A DNA stretch of 64,000 nt from P52-10 sp041397365 (GTDB lineage: Bacteria > Pseudomonadota > Alphaproteobacteria > Rhizobiales > Xanthobacteraceae): positions 62,001 to 126,000 of the forward strand of contig JAWKWT010000006.1 of NCBI GenBank assembly GCA_041397365.1, written 5' to 3'. Shown here piece after piece: positions 9,428 to 16,770 of this stretch. The number at the start of each line of letters is the position of its first letter. Within the stretch, counting starts at the first letter, position 1. Under the pieces are notes generated by a model, which was not told where the DNA came from, made no database searches, and saw only the letters and a list, made by a program, of their open reading frames with translations. The position numbers were made by a program, and so were the translations under genes.

Positions 9428-11287
9428 TCATACCGGCCGCACCGGCGCTGCGTCATCCTCGATCGCCCGCTGCACGTCCTCGTCTGACACCTCGCGGCCG
9501 CTTTCTCGCGCCTGCTCCGCCGCATTGCTCAGCAGCAGATGACGCCCGGCCATCATGCCACCGCCCACCATCTGCAATTCGAAACGCTGCGAGTCGCGGT
9601 CGCGAACGCCTTCGATGACGTCAGCGGCCTCCTCCTGGTTTGCGCCGAGCAGCTTGATGACCTCCTCGCCGAACGTCAATGCCGACTCCAGCACCTCGCG
9701 TATCTGGTAGTCGACGCCGGCCTTCACAAGCTCGATCGCATGGCCGCGATCGAACGCCCGCGCCATCACCTTCACCAGCGGGAACTCGTGATGGATGAGT
9801 TCCGCGATCTTCGTCGTTTCCTCCTTCTTGTCGGTGCAGATCAGGATCACATCCGCCGTCCCCGCTCCAGCCGTGCGAAGCACGTCGAGCCGGGTGCCGT
9901 CGCCGTAATAGACCTTGAAGCCGATCTGCGAAGCCGGGCGGATCATCTCCGGATCGTTGTCGATGATCGACACCGAATGGCGCATCGCCAGCAGCGGCTG
10001 GCTGACGATCTGCCCGAACCGGCCGAACCCGATCATCAGCACGCGGCCGCTCAGATTCTCGGCTTTCTCGATCCCCTCGAACGACACCACAGGTTTCGGC
10101 ATAGCAAACCGCATGGCGATGATCGCCAGCGGCGTCAGCACCATCGAGATAATGACCGTCGCGGTGAAGATCGCATTGGTCGGCCCGTCGATGATCCCGG
10201 CCGACACCGCCGTCGTATACAGCACGAAGGCGAACTCGCCGCCCTGCCCCATCAGCACCGCGCGCTCCAGCGCCGTGGCGTGGCTCGATTTCAGCACCCG
10301 CGCGATCAGATAGATCGCGACGCCCTTCACGAGCATGTAGGCGAGCACGCTGAGCGCGATGATCCGCCAGTTCGCCATCACGATCCTGACGTCGAGCGAC
10401 ATGCCGACGGCGACGAAGAACAGCCCGAGCAGGATGCCGCGGAACGGCTCGACATCCGCTTCCAGTTGATGACGGAAGGTCGAGGTCGAGAGCAGCACGC
10501 CGGCAAGGAACGCGCCCATCGCCATCGACAATCCGCTGACCTCGAACAACAGCGCCGCGCCGAGCACGACCAGCAGCGCCGCCGCCGTCATCACCTCGCG
10601 CAGACGGGTCGAGGCCAGCAGCGCGAAGAACGGATTCATGATGCGCCGGCCGAGGAAGATCAGCAGCAGCACCGCGCCGAGCGCGCCGGCGATGCTCGCC
10701 ATGCGGGCTGCGAAATCCGCCTTCTCGCCCGTCACCGGCGCGAGAATGGCGACGACCGCGAGCAGCGGCACGATCGCGAGGTCCTCCAGCAGCAGGATCG
10801 AAACCATCCGCTGCCCGTCATCGGTGGCAAGTTCGCCGCGTTCGCCGAGAATCTGCATGACGATCGCGGTGGATGTCAGCACGAAGCCCATGCCGAAGAT
10901 GAACGCCACTACCGGCGTGAATCCGAGCAGGACGCCGACGCCGGTCAGCAGCGCGCCGCATGTGGCGACCTGAATGACGCCGAGGCCGAAAATCTGCCGC
11001 CGCAGCGACCAGAGCTTGGCCGGCTCCATCTCCAGGCCGATGATGAACAGGAACATCACAACGCCGAGTTCGGCGATGGTGAGAACCGACTCCGGATGGC
11101 TGATGAGCCCGATCCCCGACGGGCCGAGGGCAAGGCCGGCAGCGAGATAGCCGAGCACCGACCCCAGTCCGATCCGCTTGAAGATCGGCACCGCAATAAC
11201 CATTGCCGCCAGCAGGGCGACCACAGGCACCAGATCGACGCCATGGGCCGCCGCGTTTGCCGCCTGCCCCGCTGCTTCAGCCGCCAC
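9428..11287 (-). CDS. Kef-type monovalent cation:proton antiporter (CPA2) with TrkA-N domain
   Basis: A membrane transporter of about 619 residues. Roughly 12 membrane spans form the Na+/H+ exchanger domain (GLGSVLGYLAAGLALGPSGIGLI, LLLEDLAIVPLLAVVAI, MGQGGEFAFVL), followed by a cytoplasmic NAD(H)-binding TrkA-N domain (MIGFGRFGQIVSQPLL, IIDNDPE, YGDGTRLDVLR). This is the KefB/KefC architecture, a K+ efflux system usually gated by glutathione adducts. I prefer GTG 11287, which has GGAG seven bases upstream and yields VAAEAAGQAANAAAHG, over ATG 11356, which adds an unconserved leader. No KefF/KefG flavoprotein partner is adjacent. Confidence 0.88.
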   Translation of the reverse strand: MAAEAAGQAANAAAHGVDLVPVVALLAAMVIAVPIFKRIGLGSVLGYLAAGLALGPSGIGLISHPESVLTIAELGVVMFLFIIGLEMEPAKLWSLRRQIFGLGVIQVATCGALLTGVGVLLGFTPVVAFIFGMGFVLTSTAIVMQILGERGELATDDGQRMVSILLLEDLAIVPLLAVVAILAPVTGEKADFAARMASIAGALGAVLLLIFLGRRIMNPFFALLASTRLREVMTAAALLVVLGAALLFEVSGLSMAMGAFLAGVLLSTSTFRHQLEADVEPFRGILLGLFFVAVGMSLDVRIVMANWRIIALSVLAYMLVKGVAIYLIARVLKSSHATALERAVLMGQGGEFAFVLYTTAVSAGIIDGPTNAIFTATVIISMVLTPLAIIAMRFAMPKPVVSFEGIEKAENLSGRVLMIGFGRFGQIVSQPLLAMRHSVSIIDNDPEMIRPASQIGFKVYYGDGTRLDVLRTAGAGTADVILICTDKKEETTKIAELIHHEFPLVKVMARAFDRGHAIELVKAGVDYQIREVLESALTFGEEVIKLLGANQEEAADVIEGVRDRDSQRFELQMVGGGMMAGRHLLLSNAAEQARESGREVSDEDVQRAIEDDAAPVRPV

Positions 11288-11553
11288 AGAATTCTCCGAT
11301 TCAAAAAGACTTTGTTCGCCGAGCGACTTAACACGCCACCCGTCCGCCACCGCCACGCACGGCGGATGGTTGCCGCGATCCCGACGATTTCAATCAAGTG
11401 TGAATGGCCGCGTGCAATGCCGCAACGATTTTCCCGGAATGAACACAATTACGTCGCTGCGCTGTCAAGCAAAGCGGTGTAGGGTGGCCACAGTCAAGCA
11501 CGGAAAATGAGCTGACGAGACGATACGAAAACTGCACAACAGAGGAGGTCTCG

Positions 11554-11769
11554 ATGCCGATTGCGACGCAAATCCAGTCATCCGACATGCCTCGTGCGCT
11601 GCCCCGCGCGAATGACGGCCGCCAGTGCCCGGTCTGCGCGGATACGTTCATCGCCGCGGAAGGTTCAACGCTCGAAGCCGACGGCCACGTCTGCTATCTC
11701 TGGAGTTGCGAGACCTGCGGCTACGGTTTTGTCACCCGGCACGACATCAAGCGATACGCCTGTAACTAA
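11554..11769 (+). CDS. Small zinc ribbon protein
   Basis: A 71-residue protein with a strong ribosome binding site (GGAGG, eight bases before the ATG). Two CxxC knuckles, CPVC and CETC, are about 35 residues apart, consistent with one bound zinc. The sequence between them (FIAAEGSTLEADGHVCYLWSC) has the look of a beta-ribbon. No catalytic domain is present. It converges on tgt with almost no gap. Function is unknown. Confidence 0.8.
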   Translation: MPIATQIQSSDMPRALPRANDGRQCPVCADTFIAAEGSTLEADGHVCYLWSCETCGYGFVTRHDIKRYACN

Positions 11770-11773
11770 CTCG

Positions 11774-12904
11774 TCAGCAGGGCGCGATATCGCCCCCGGC
11801 CCATTGCTCGCGCGTGGCCGTCCGAAAAGCATCGAACGCACCGCCGGAGATCGCTTCGCGAATGCCGGCCGTCAGCGCCTGATAATAGGCGACGTTGATC
11901 TCCGACAGCAGCATCGCGCCGAGCGCCTCGCCCGATCTCACCAGATGATGCAGGTAAGCCCGCGAATTGTTACGGGCGGCATCGCATGGACTCTCGTCGT
12001 CCAGGGGCCGCGGATCGTCGGCATGCCGCGCATTGCGCAGGTTGACCGGCCCGCGCCGCGTGAAGGCGACGCCGTGCCGGCCGTTGCGGGTCGGCATCAC
12101 GCAGTCGAACATGTCGACGCCGCGCGCGACCGATTCCAGAATGTCGTCGGGCGTGCCGACGCCCATCAGATAGCGCGGCCGATCCTCCGGCAGATGCGGC
12201 GCGGTCGCCTCGATCATCGCCAGCATCACCTCTTGCGGCTCGCCGACCGCGAGCCCGCCGATGGCGTAGCCATGAAAGCCGGTGTCGACCAGCGCCCGCG
12301 CGCTCACCTCGCGCAACGCCGGAACGTCGCCGCCCTGAACGATGCCGAACAGCATGTAGCCTGCCGGCGCGCCCTCGAGCGCGCTTGCACCGCTCCGCCC
12401 AGCGCAGCGACAATTGCATGGCACGCTCGATGTCGGCGCGCTCGCCGGCAGCCTCACGCACTCGTCGAGCTGCATGGCGATGTCGGAGCCGAGCAGCCGC
12501 TGCACCTCGATCGCACGCTCCGGCGACAGCACGATCTTCGCGCCGTCGATATGCGAGCGGAAGGTGACAGCCTGCTCCGTCACCTTGCGCAACTGCGCCA
12601 GCGACATCACCTGGAAGCCGCCGGAATCGGTCAGCATCGGGCCGTTCCAGCCGGTGAACTTCTGCAAGCCTCCGAGGGCCGCGATGCGCTCCGCGCCGGG
12701 CCGCAGCATCAGATGGTAGGTATTGCCGAGCACGATGTCGGCCCCGGCCGCGCGGACGTCGCGCCAATGCAGGCTCTTCATTGCACCCGCCGTGCCGACC
12801 GGCATGAAGGCCGGCGTGCGGACGACGCCGTGCGGCGTGGTCAGCCGGCCGGTGCGGGCCGCGCCGTCGGTCGCCAGCAGTTCGAAATGATTGGGCAGGC
12901 TCAT
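11774..12904 (-). CDS. tgt: tRNA-guanine transglycosylase, with compensating indels
   Basis: Exchanges guanine-34 for preQ1 in tRNAs with GUN anticodons, part of queuosine synthesis with the adjacent queA. Visible: GNTYHLMLRPG, the catalytic MLTDSGGFQVMSL, FGIVQGG, and the nucleophile region FDCVMPTRNGRHG. The frame is open throughout, but about 20 residues after LDECVRLPA are nonsense (APTSSVPCNCRCAG). The expected ERADIERAMQLSLRWAERCKR sits in the next frame between about 12385 and 12444. A one-base loss near 12444 and a two-base loss near 12385 cancel, so the stored protein is wrong locally while the length looks nearly normal. The zinc-site cysteines expected in the C-terminal third are not all evident. 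Confidence 0.9.
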   Translation of the reverse strand: MSLPNHFELLATDGAARTGRLTTPHGVVRTPAFMPVGTAGAMKSLHWRDVRAAGADIVLGNTYHLMLRPGAERIAALGGLQKFTGWNGPMLTDSGGFQVMSLAQLRKVTEQAVTFRSHIDGAKIVLSPERAIEVQRLLGSDIAMQLDECVRLPASAPTSSVPCNCRCAGRSGASALEGAPAGYMLFGIVQGGDVPALREVSARALVDTGFHGYAIGGLAVGEPQEVMLAMIEATAPHLPEDRPRYLMGVGTPDDILESVARGVDMFDCVMPTRNGRHGVAFTRRGPVNLRNARHADDPRPLDDESPCDAARNNSRAYLHHLVRSGEALGAMLLSEINVAYYQALTAGIREAISGGAFDAFRTATREQWAGGDIAPC

Positions 12905-12924
12905 GCGGCGCTTATTGCCCAGCC

Positions 12925-13995
12925 TTACGCCCGAAACAACAGGCTGGCGTCGCCGTAGGAATAGAAGCGATAGCCGCCCGCGATGGCGTGCGCGTAGGCC
13001 GACTGCATCGCTTCGAGCCCGCTGAAGGCCGAAACCAGCATGAACAGCGTCGAGCGCGGCAGGTGGAAATTGGTCATCAGCAGGTCGACGGCGCGGAAAC
13101 GATAGCCCGGCGTGATGAAGATGGAGGTCTCGTCGGCAAAGGGACGGATCGTGCCGTCCTCCGCCGCCGCGCTCTCCAAGAGCCGCAGCGAGGTGGTACC
13201 GACCGCGACGATGCGGCCGCCCTGCCGCCGCGCCTCGTTCAGCCGCCGCGCCGTCTCCTCGGAAACCGTTCCGAACTCCGCATGCATTTTGTGCTCCGAC
13301 GTGTCGTCGGTCTTGACCGGCAGGAAGGTGCCCGCCCCCACATGCAGGGTCACGCGCTGGATCTTTGCGCCGGCCGCTAAAACAGCCGCCTCCAGCGCCG
13401 GCGTAAAATGCAGGCCGGCGGTGGGGGCCGCGACCGCGCCGTCCTCGCGCGCGAACATGGTCTGATAGTCGCTCGCGTCCTGCTCGTCGGGCGCGCGCTT
13501 GCCGGCGATGTAAGGCGGCAGCGGCGTCTCGCCCATCTCGGCGATCGCCTGGTCGAGCGCCGGCCCGTGAAAGGTGAAGGCCAGCGTTACCTCGCCCGCC
13601 TCGCCCTTCGCCTCCACCGTCGCGTCGAGCTGGCCGAGGAAGCAGACGCGCCCCTCCGAGCCGAACCGCACGACGTCGCCTTCATTCAGCCGCTTGGCGG
13701 GTCTCGCCAGCGCCCGCCAGCGTGAGCCGTCCAGCCTGCGGATCAAGGTCGCGTCGATCCGCACCTCAGGCTCGCGTCCGATCCGCCGGCCGCTGAGCTG
13801 CGCCGCGATCACCTTGGTGTCGTTAACGACGAGCTGATCGCCGGGCCGCAGAAACGACGGCAGGTCGCTTACATGCCGGTCCTCGACACCCGTGCCGGGA
13901 CGCACCACCAGCATCCGCGCGGCGTCGCGCGGGTTCGCCGGCCGGAGCGCGATATTGTCCGGAGGAAGCTCGAAGTCGAAGAGATCGGTGCGCAT
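12925..13995 (-). CDS. queA: S-adenosylmethionine:tRNA ribosyltransferase-isomerase
   Basis: A 356-residue enzyme converting preQ1-tRNA to epoxyqueuosine, the step after Tgt, whose gene is next downstream. ATG 13995 is preceded by GGAGAGGGAAAGAG. Conserved blocks: FDFELPPDNIALRPANPRD, VVNDTKVIAARL-like VVNDTKVIAAQLSG, GTTSLRLLE, FITPGYRF and MTNFHLPRSTLFMLVSAF. Intact, with no frame problems. The frame stays open upstream of 13995 into the cyclophilin gene, but that part is not QueA. Confidence 0.95.
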   Translation of the reverse strand: MRTDLFDFELPPDNIALRPANPRDAARMLVVRPGTGVEDRHVSDLPSFLRPGDQLVVNDTKVIAAQLSGRRIGREPEVRIDATLIRRLDGSRWRALARPAKRLNEGDVVRFGSEGRVCFLGQLDATVEAKGEAGEVTLAFTFHGPALDQAIAEMGETPLPPYIAGKRAPDEQDASDYQTMFAREDGAVAAPTAGLHFTPALEAAVLAAGAKIQRVTLHVGAGTFLPVKTDDTSEHKMHAEFGTVSEETARRLNEARRQGGRIVAVGTTSLRLLESAAAEDGTIRPFADETSIFITPGYRFRAVDLLMTNFHLPRSTLFMLVSAFSGLEAMQSAYAHAIAGGYRFYSYGDASLLFRA

Positions 13996-14023
13996 CTCTT
14001 TCCCTCTCCCGCGTGGAGAGGGA

Positions 14024-14477
14024 TCAAGCCTTCGCCATGTGCGCCTTGACGATCTTGTCCGGATTTGACACCGGCTCGCCGCGCTTGATCTTGTCGACAT
14101 TCTCCATGCCGTCGGTGACTTTGCCCCAGACCGTGTACTGACGGTCAAGGAAGCGGGCGTCGTCGAGCAGATGAAGAACTGGCTGTCGCCGGAATTCGGA
14201 TCGGCCGCGCGCGCCATCGACACGGTGCCGCGCACATGCGGCTCGGCGTTGAACTCGGCCTTGATCTTCTTGCCCGAGCCGCCGAGTGCAGTGCCCTGCG
14301 GGCAGCCGGTCTGCGCCATGAAGCCGTCGATCACGCGATGAAAGACGATGCCGTCGAAAATCCGTCATTCACGAGGCGTTTGATCTGCTCGACATGCAGC
14401 GGCGCGAGATCGGGCCGCATCTCGATGGTGACATTTCCTTGCGTCGTCTCAAGGATCAGCGTGTTTTCGGTAGCCAT
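14024..14477 (-). CDS. ppiB: Peptidyl-prolyl cis-trans isomerase, cytoplasmic cyclophilin, two indels
   Basis: A cyclophilin without signal peptide. The N terminus from ATG 14477 reads MATENTLILETTQGNVTIEM and, after a one-base loss in a T run near 14355, continues FHRVIDGFMAQTGCPQG and DSQFFIC. A second one-base loss near 14160 leads to LDRQYTVWGKVTDGMENVDKI and the end AHMAKA. Catalytic-site residues (FHRVI arginine, QTG, FFIC) are preserved across the pieces, so this is probably a live gene damaged by sequencing. It begins one base after the stop of the periplasmic paralogue, so the two are likely co-transcribed. Confidence 0.85.
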
Positions 14478-14478
14478 T

Positions 14479-15066
14479 TCAGTTTCTCCCTGTGACGTTC
14501 GTTACTTCACGTCCGATGCGACCTGCATTCTTCACCATCTTGTCCGGATTGGTGACGGCACCGCCGGGCGAGCCAGGCGGAGCCTTCTTCAGCTTGTCGA
14601 CGACATCCATGCCGGACACCACCTCGCCGATCACCGTGTACTGTCCGTTCAGGCTCGGCGCTTCGCCGAACATGATGAAGAACTGCGAATTGGCGCTGTC
14701 GACGCTGTCTCCGCGACGGGCCATCCCGACCACGCCGCGCTTGAACTGAACCTTGGAAAATTCCTGCTTCAGGTTCGGGTATTTCGAGCCGCCGGTGCCG
14801 TTGAAATTCTGGCCGTCGCCGGTCTGCGCCATGAAGCCGTCCATCACCCGATGGAACGGAACGTTGTTGTAGAACCCTTCGCGTGCCAGCGTCTTCAGCC
14901 GCTCGGCGTGGCCGGGCGCCAGATCGGTGCGCAGCTTGACGACGATGCGGCCCTTTGTCGTGTCGATGACAAGCGCATTGGCCTTGTCGAGATTGGCAGG
15001 AAGCGGTTGCGCCAGCGCCGGCACGATGGCGAACAGCGTGGCGACGAGTGCGAGAAAGCGGATCAT
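14479..15066 (-). CDS. Peptidyl-prolyl cis-trans isomerase, exported cyclophilin
   Basis: A 195-residue cyclophilin with an N-terminal signal peptide (MIRFLALVATLFAIVPALAQ) and the active-site blocks VPFHRVMDGFMAQTG, ANSQFFIMF and GQYTVIGEVVSGMDVVDKL. It should speed proline isomerisation during folding of exported proteins in the periplasm. Intact. Lies 36 bp downstream of coaD and is followed immediately by the cytoplasmic paralogue, suggesting one operon coaD–ppi–ppi–queA–tgt. Confidence 0.92.
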   Translation of the reverse strand: MIRFLALVATLFAIVPALAQPLPANLDKANALVIDTTKGRIVVKLRTDLAPGHAERLKTLAREGFYNNVPFHRVMDGFMAQTGDGQNFNGTGGSKYPNLKQEFSKVQFKRGVVGMARRGDSVDSANSQFFIMFGEAPSLNGQYTVIGEVVSGMDVVDKLKKAPPGSPGGAVTNPDKMVKNAGRIGREVTNVTGRN

Positions 15067-15102
15067 GAGGACTCCGGAGAGGGATGAATCTGCCGAAGGT
15101 CG

Positions 15103-15601
15103 TCAGGCCGAGAGCTTGGCCTTGAGCGCCTTGGCGACCGAAACGGGCACGAACGGCGTCACGTCGCCGCCCATCCCCGCTATCTGCCGGATCAGTGTGG
15201 CCGTGATCGGGCGGACGCCGACGGAGGCCGGCGTGAACACGGTATGATCTCCGGGGCCATGGTCTCGTTCATGCCGGCGATCTGCATCTCGTAATCCAGA
15301 TCGGTGCCGTCGCGCAGGCCCCGGATCATGATGGTCGCGCCGACCGCTTGCGCCGCGGTGACGGTCAGATTGTCGTCAGGTCGAGCACCGAACGCGCAGC
15401 CGGCCTCTTTGGCGACCGGGCCAAACACCTCGCGCACCATCGCGAGGCGCTCCTCGGTGGTGACAACAGCGGCTTCTTGCCGGGGTGAATGCCGATCGAG
15501 ACGATCAGCTTGTCACAGAGGTGAACCGCATGGCGCACCACGTCGAGGTGGCCATTGGTGACGGGATCGAACGACCCCGGATAAAGGGCGATACGTGGCA
15601 T
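15103..15601 (-). CDS. coaD: Pantetheine-phosphate adenylyltransferase, multiple indels
   Basis: Transfers AMP to 4'-phosphopantetheine in coenzyme A synthesis. The start MPRIALYPGSFDPVTNGHLDVV carries the nucleotidyltransferase T/HxGH motif. Continuing the protein requires frame changes near 15470 (into ERLAMVREVFGPVAKEAGC), near 15390 (RSVLDLT) and 15370 (DNLTVTAAQAVGATIMIRGLRDG, the conserved iRGLR segment), and near 15243 (VFTPASVGVRPITATLIRQIAGMGGD, ending KALKAKLSA). All family blocks are present in order, and the enzyme is normally essential, so sequencing errors are the best explanation. Confidence 0.85.
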
Positions 15602-15930
15602 GAGGATCGTCTAACCCGCCGCGAAGTGCCCCGCAAGCGCAGCCGGTTCCCGCAAAAAATGCGGGCCGGGACAAAAATATTTCGCATCTGGCCGCAGAAC
15701 CAAAACCCGGTCTCGCGCGTCTTATCTCACGAGCGGGACAATTCATTGAAATCATGGCGTTTTCGGACGCTTTGTTTCGTCGGCCCGCTCCCGATGAAAC
15801 AATTCTCGCCGTGGATGAAACCATTTTTTGCCGCGTGACGCAGACGTCCGGAAACGGGAGACCGGTACGCATTGCATCAATAACGGGCGTAAACGACAGG
15901 CCGAATGGCCTGAAGATAACGGGGACCAAC
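15602..15930. other. Intergenic between coaD and a small secreted-protein gene
   Basis: About 330 bp of divergent promoter space. It holds a short hairpin, CCCGCA/TGCGGG with an A5 loop, at 15649–15665, followed by an AT-rich stretch (ACAAAAATATTT). The hairpin is close enough to the coaD start to lie in its leader. No gene recognised. Confidence 0.5.
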
Positions 15931-16191
15931 ATGATCAAGGCTCTTTCAGCGATCGCCATTGCGGCTTTCTGTGCAGCCGCGCTCACCGTTCTCCCGGGCT
16001 TCGCCCCGCAGGTCGAAGCCAGCGTCACGTCATCCATCGTGCTTCAGAAGGCCGACCGGCTCGATTACCGCCCGCTCGGCAAGGATTGCTCGCAGCAGGC
16101 GTGGCCGAATTTCGAGGCTTCCTGCCTGCGCAACGCCGGCACCCGCAATGCGCCGGTCCAGGTTCGGATCATCCCGGTGGTGCAGCGCTAG
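15931..16191 (+). CDS. Small secreted protein of unknown function
   Basis: An 86-residue product with a clear signal peptide (MIKALSAIAIAAFCAAALTVLPG, cleavage near EAS) and a mature part with KADRLDYRPLG, DCSQQAWPNFEASCLRN and a basic end. The two cysteines in the mature region (DCS and SCL) could form a disulfide. I recall similar small exported proteins with the AWPNFEASCL motif in Bradyrhizobiaceae; no function is known. GGGGA precedes the ATG. Confidence 0.7.
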   Translation: MIKALSAIAIAAFCAAALTVLPGFAPQVEASVTSSIVLQKADRLDYRPLGKDCSQQAWPNFEASCLRNAGTRNAPVQVRIIPVVQR

Positions 16192-16198
16192 ATTGTTT

Positions 16199-16247
16199 TA
16201 ACGCGTTTTCTTCACGCGAACCGGTGCCCACTTCGCTTGAAAACGCC
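16199..16247. repeat. Dispersed palindromic repeat, family A, divergent copy
   Basis: A 49-bp palindromic unit: GCGTTTTC at the left and GAAAACGC at the right around a core with CGAACCGGTGCCCACTTCG. Its core (AACCGGT beside CCACTT) relates it, in reverse orientation, to the units at 35477, 42605 and 47164. It follows the stop of the small secreted protein and may act as a terminator or mRNA-end stabiliser. Confidence 0.6.
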
Positions 16248-16377
16248 TTGGTTTGTTTGACCTGACGCGCGGCCGTTGATGCCCCTTCGGCCCCGCGAAA
16301 ACCTCCAAATTGCTCACGTCAAACATGAACGGCGCCTTGCGGGCCGCCGTTTCGTTTGAGCGCCAGGAATTTCTTAA

Positions 16378-16770
16378 GTGCTTCGAGAGCCCCATCCGCT
16401 TATGGCACTTCATCCCCTAACTGCCGTTGTTCGCCTTGCACGGGTTTCGATCTCCCGATCCGCACTCGAGGAGGCGCTCGGATTGCCGTTGGACCGGTAC
16501 GAGGAAGATGCCGAAAACGGTCACTATGCACAGATTGACATAGACGACGACGCCGATATCTGGCCCGCGGTTTCACATTTGTTGGATATCGGCGGAACTC
16601 AAATCCTCAACCTTACCGAGAAAGGCGCGATAGCAACCGCCTCGCTGAATATTGCAGTCGTCTTCCGCCACCGTGTTATGGCAGCGTCCTGCATCGTTCC
16701 TCGATCGGTTGTCGAAGCAGCCGGTCGCGCAGGGATGCAGCTTGAAGTCTCGATCTACCGAGGAACTTAA
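16378..16770 (+). CDS. Hypothetical protein, 130 residues
   Basis: I choose GTG 16378 because AGGA lies about nine bases upstream; ATG 16402 is the alternative. The product is acidic in the middle (IDIDDDADIW) and ends SVVEAAGRAGMQLEVSIY, which faintly recalls DUF4279 proteins, some of which are toxin immunity factors. No toxin gene is adjacent, so that is only a suggestion. The stop overlaps the convergent gyrA stop by four bases. Confidence 0.6.
   Translation: MLREPHPLMALHPLTAVVRLARVSISRSALEEALGLPLDRYEEDAENGHYAQIDIDDDADIWPAVSHLLDIGGTQILNLTEKGAIATASLNIAVVFRHRVMAASCIVPRSVVEAAGRAGMQLEVSIYRGT

Noticed and set aside
9539..11482. 647-codon plus-strand frame opposite the Kef antiporter
   Set aside because: Composition is an antisense shadow of a membrane protein; no ribosome binding site or family motif.
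13996..14334. N-terminal extension of QueA
   Set aside because: The upstream codons belong to the frameshifted cyclophilin; QueA has its own ATG and ribosome binding site at 13995.
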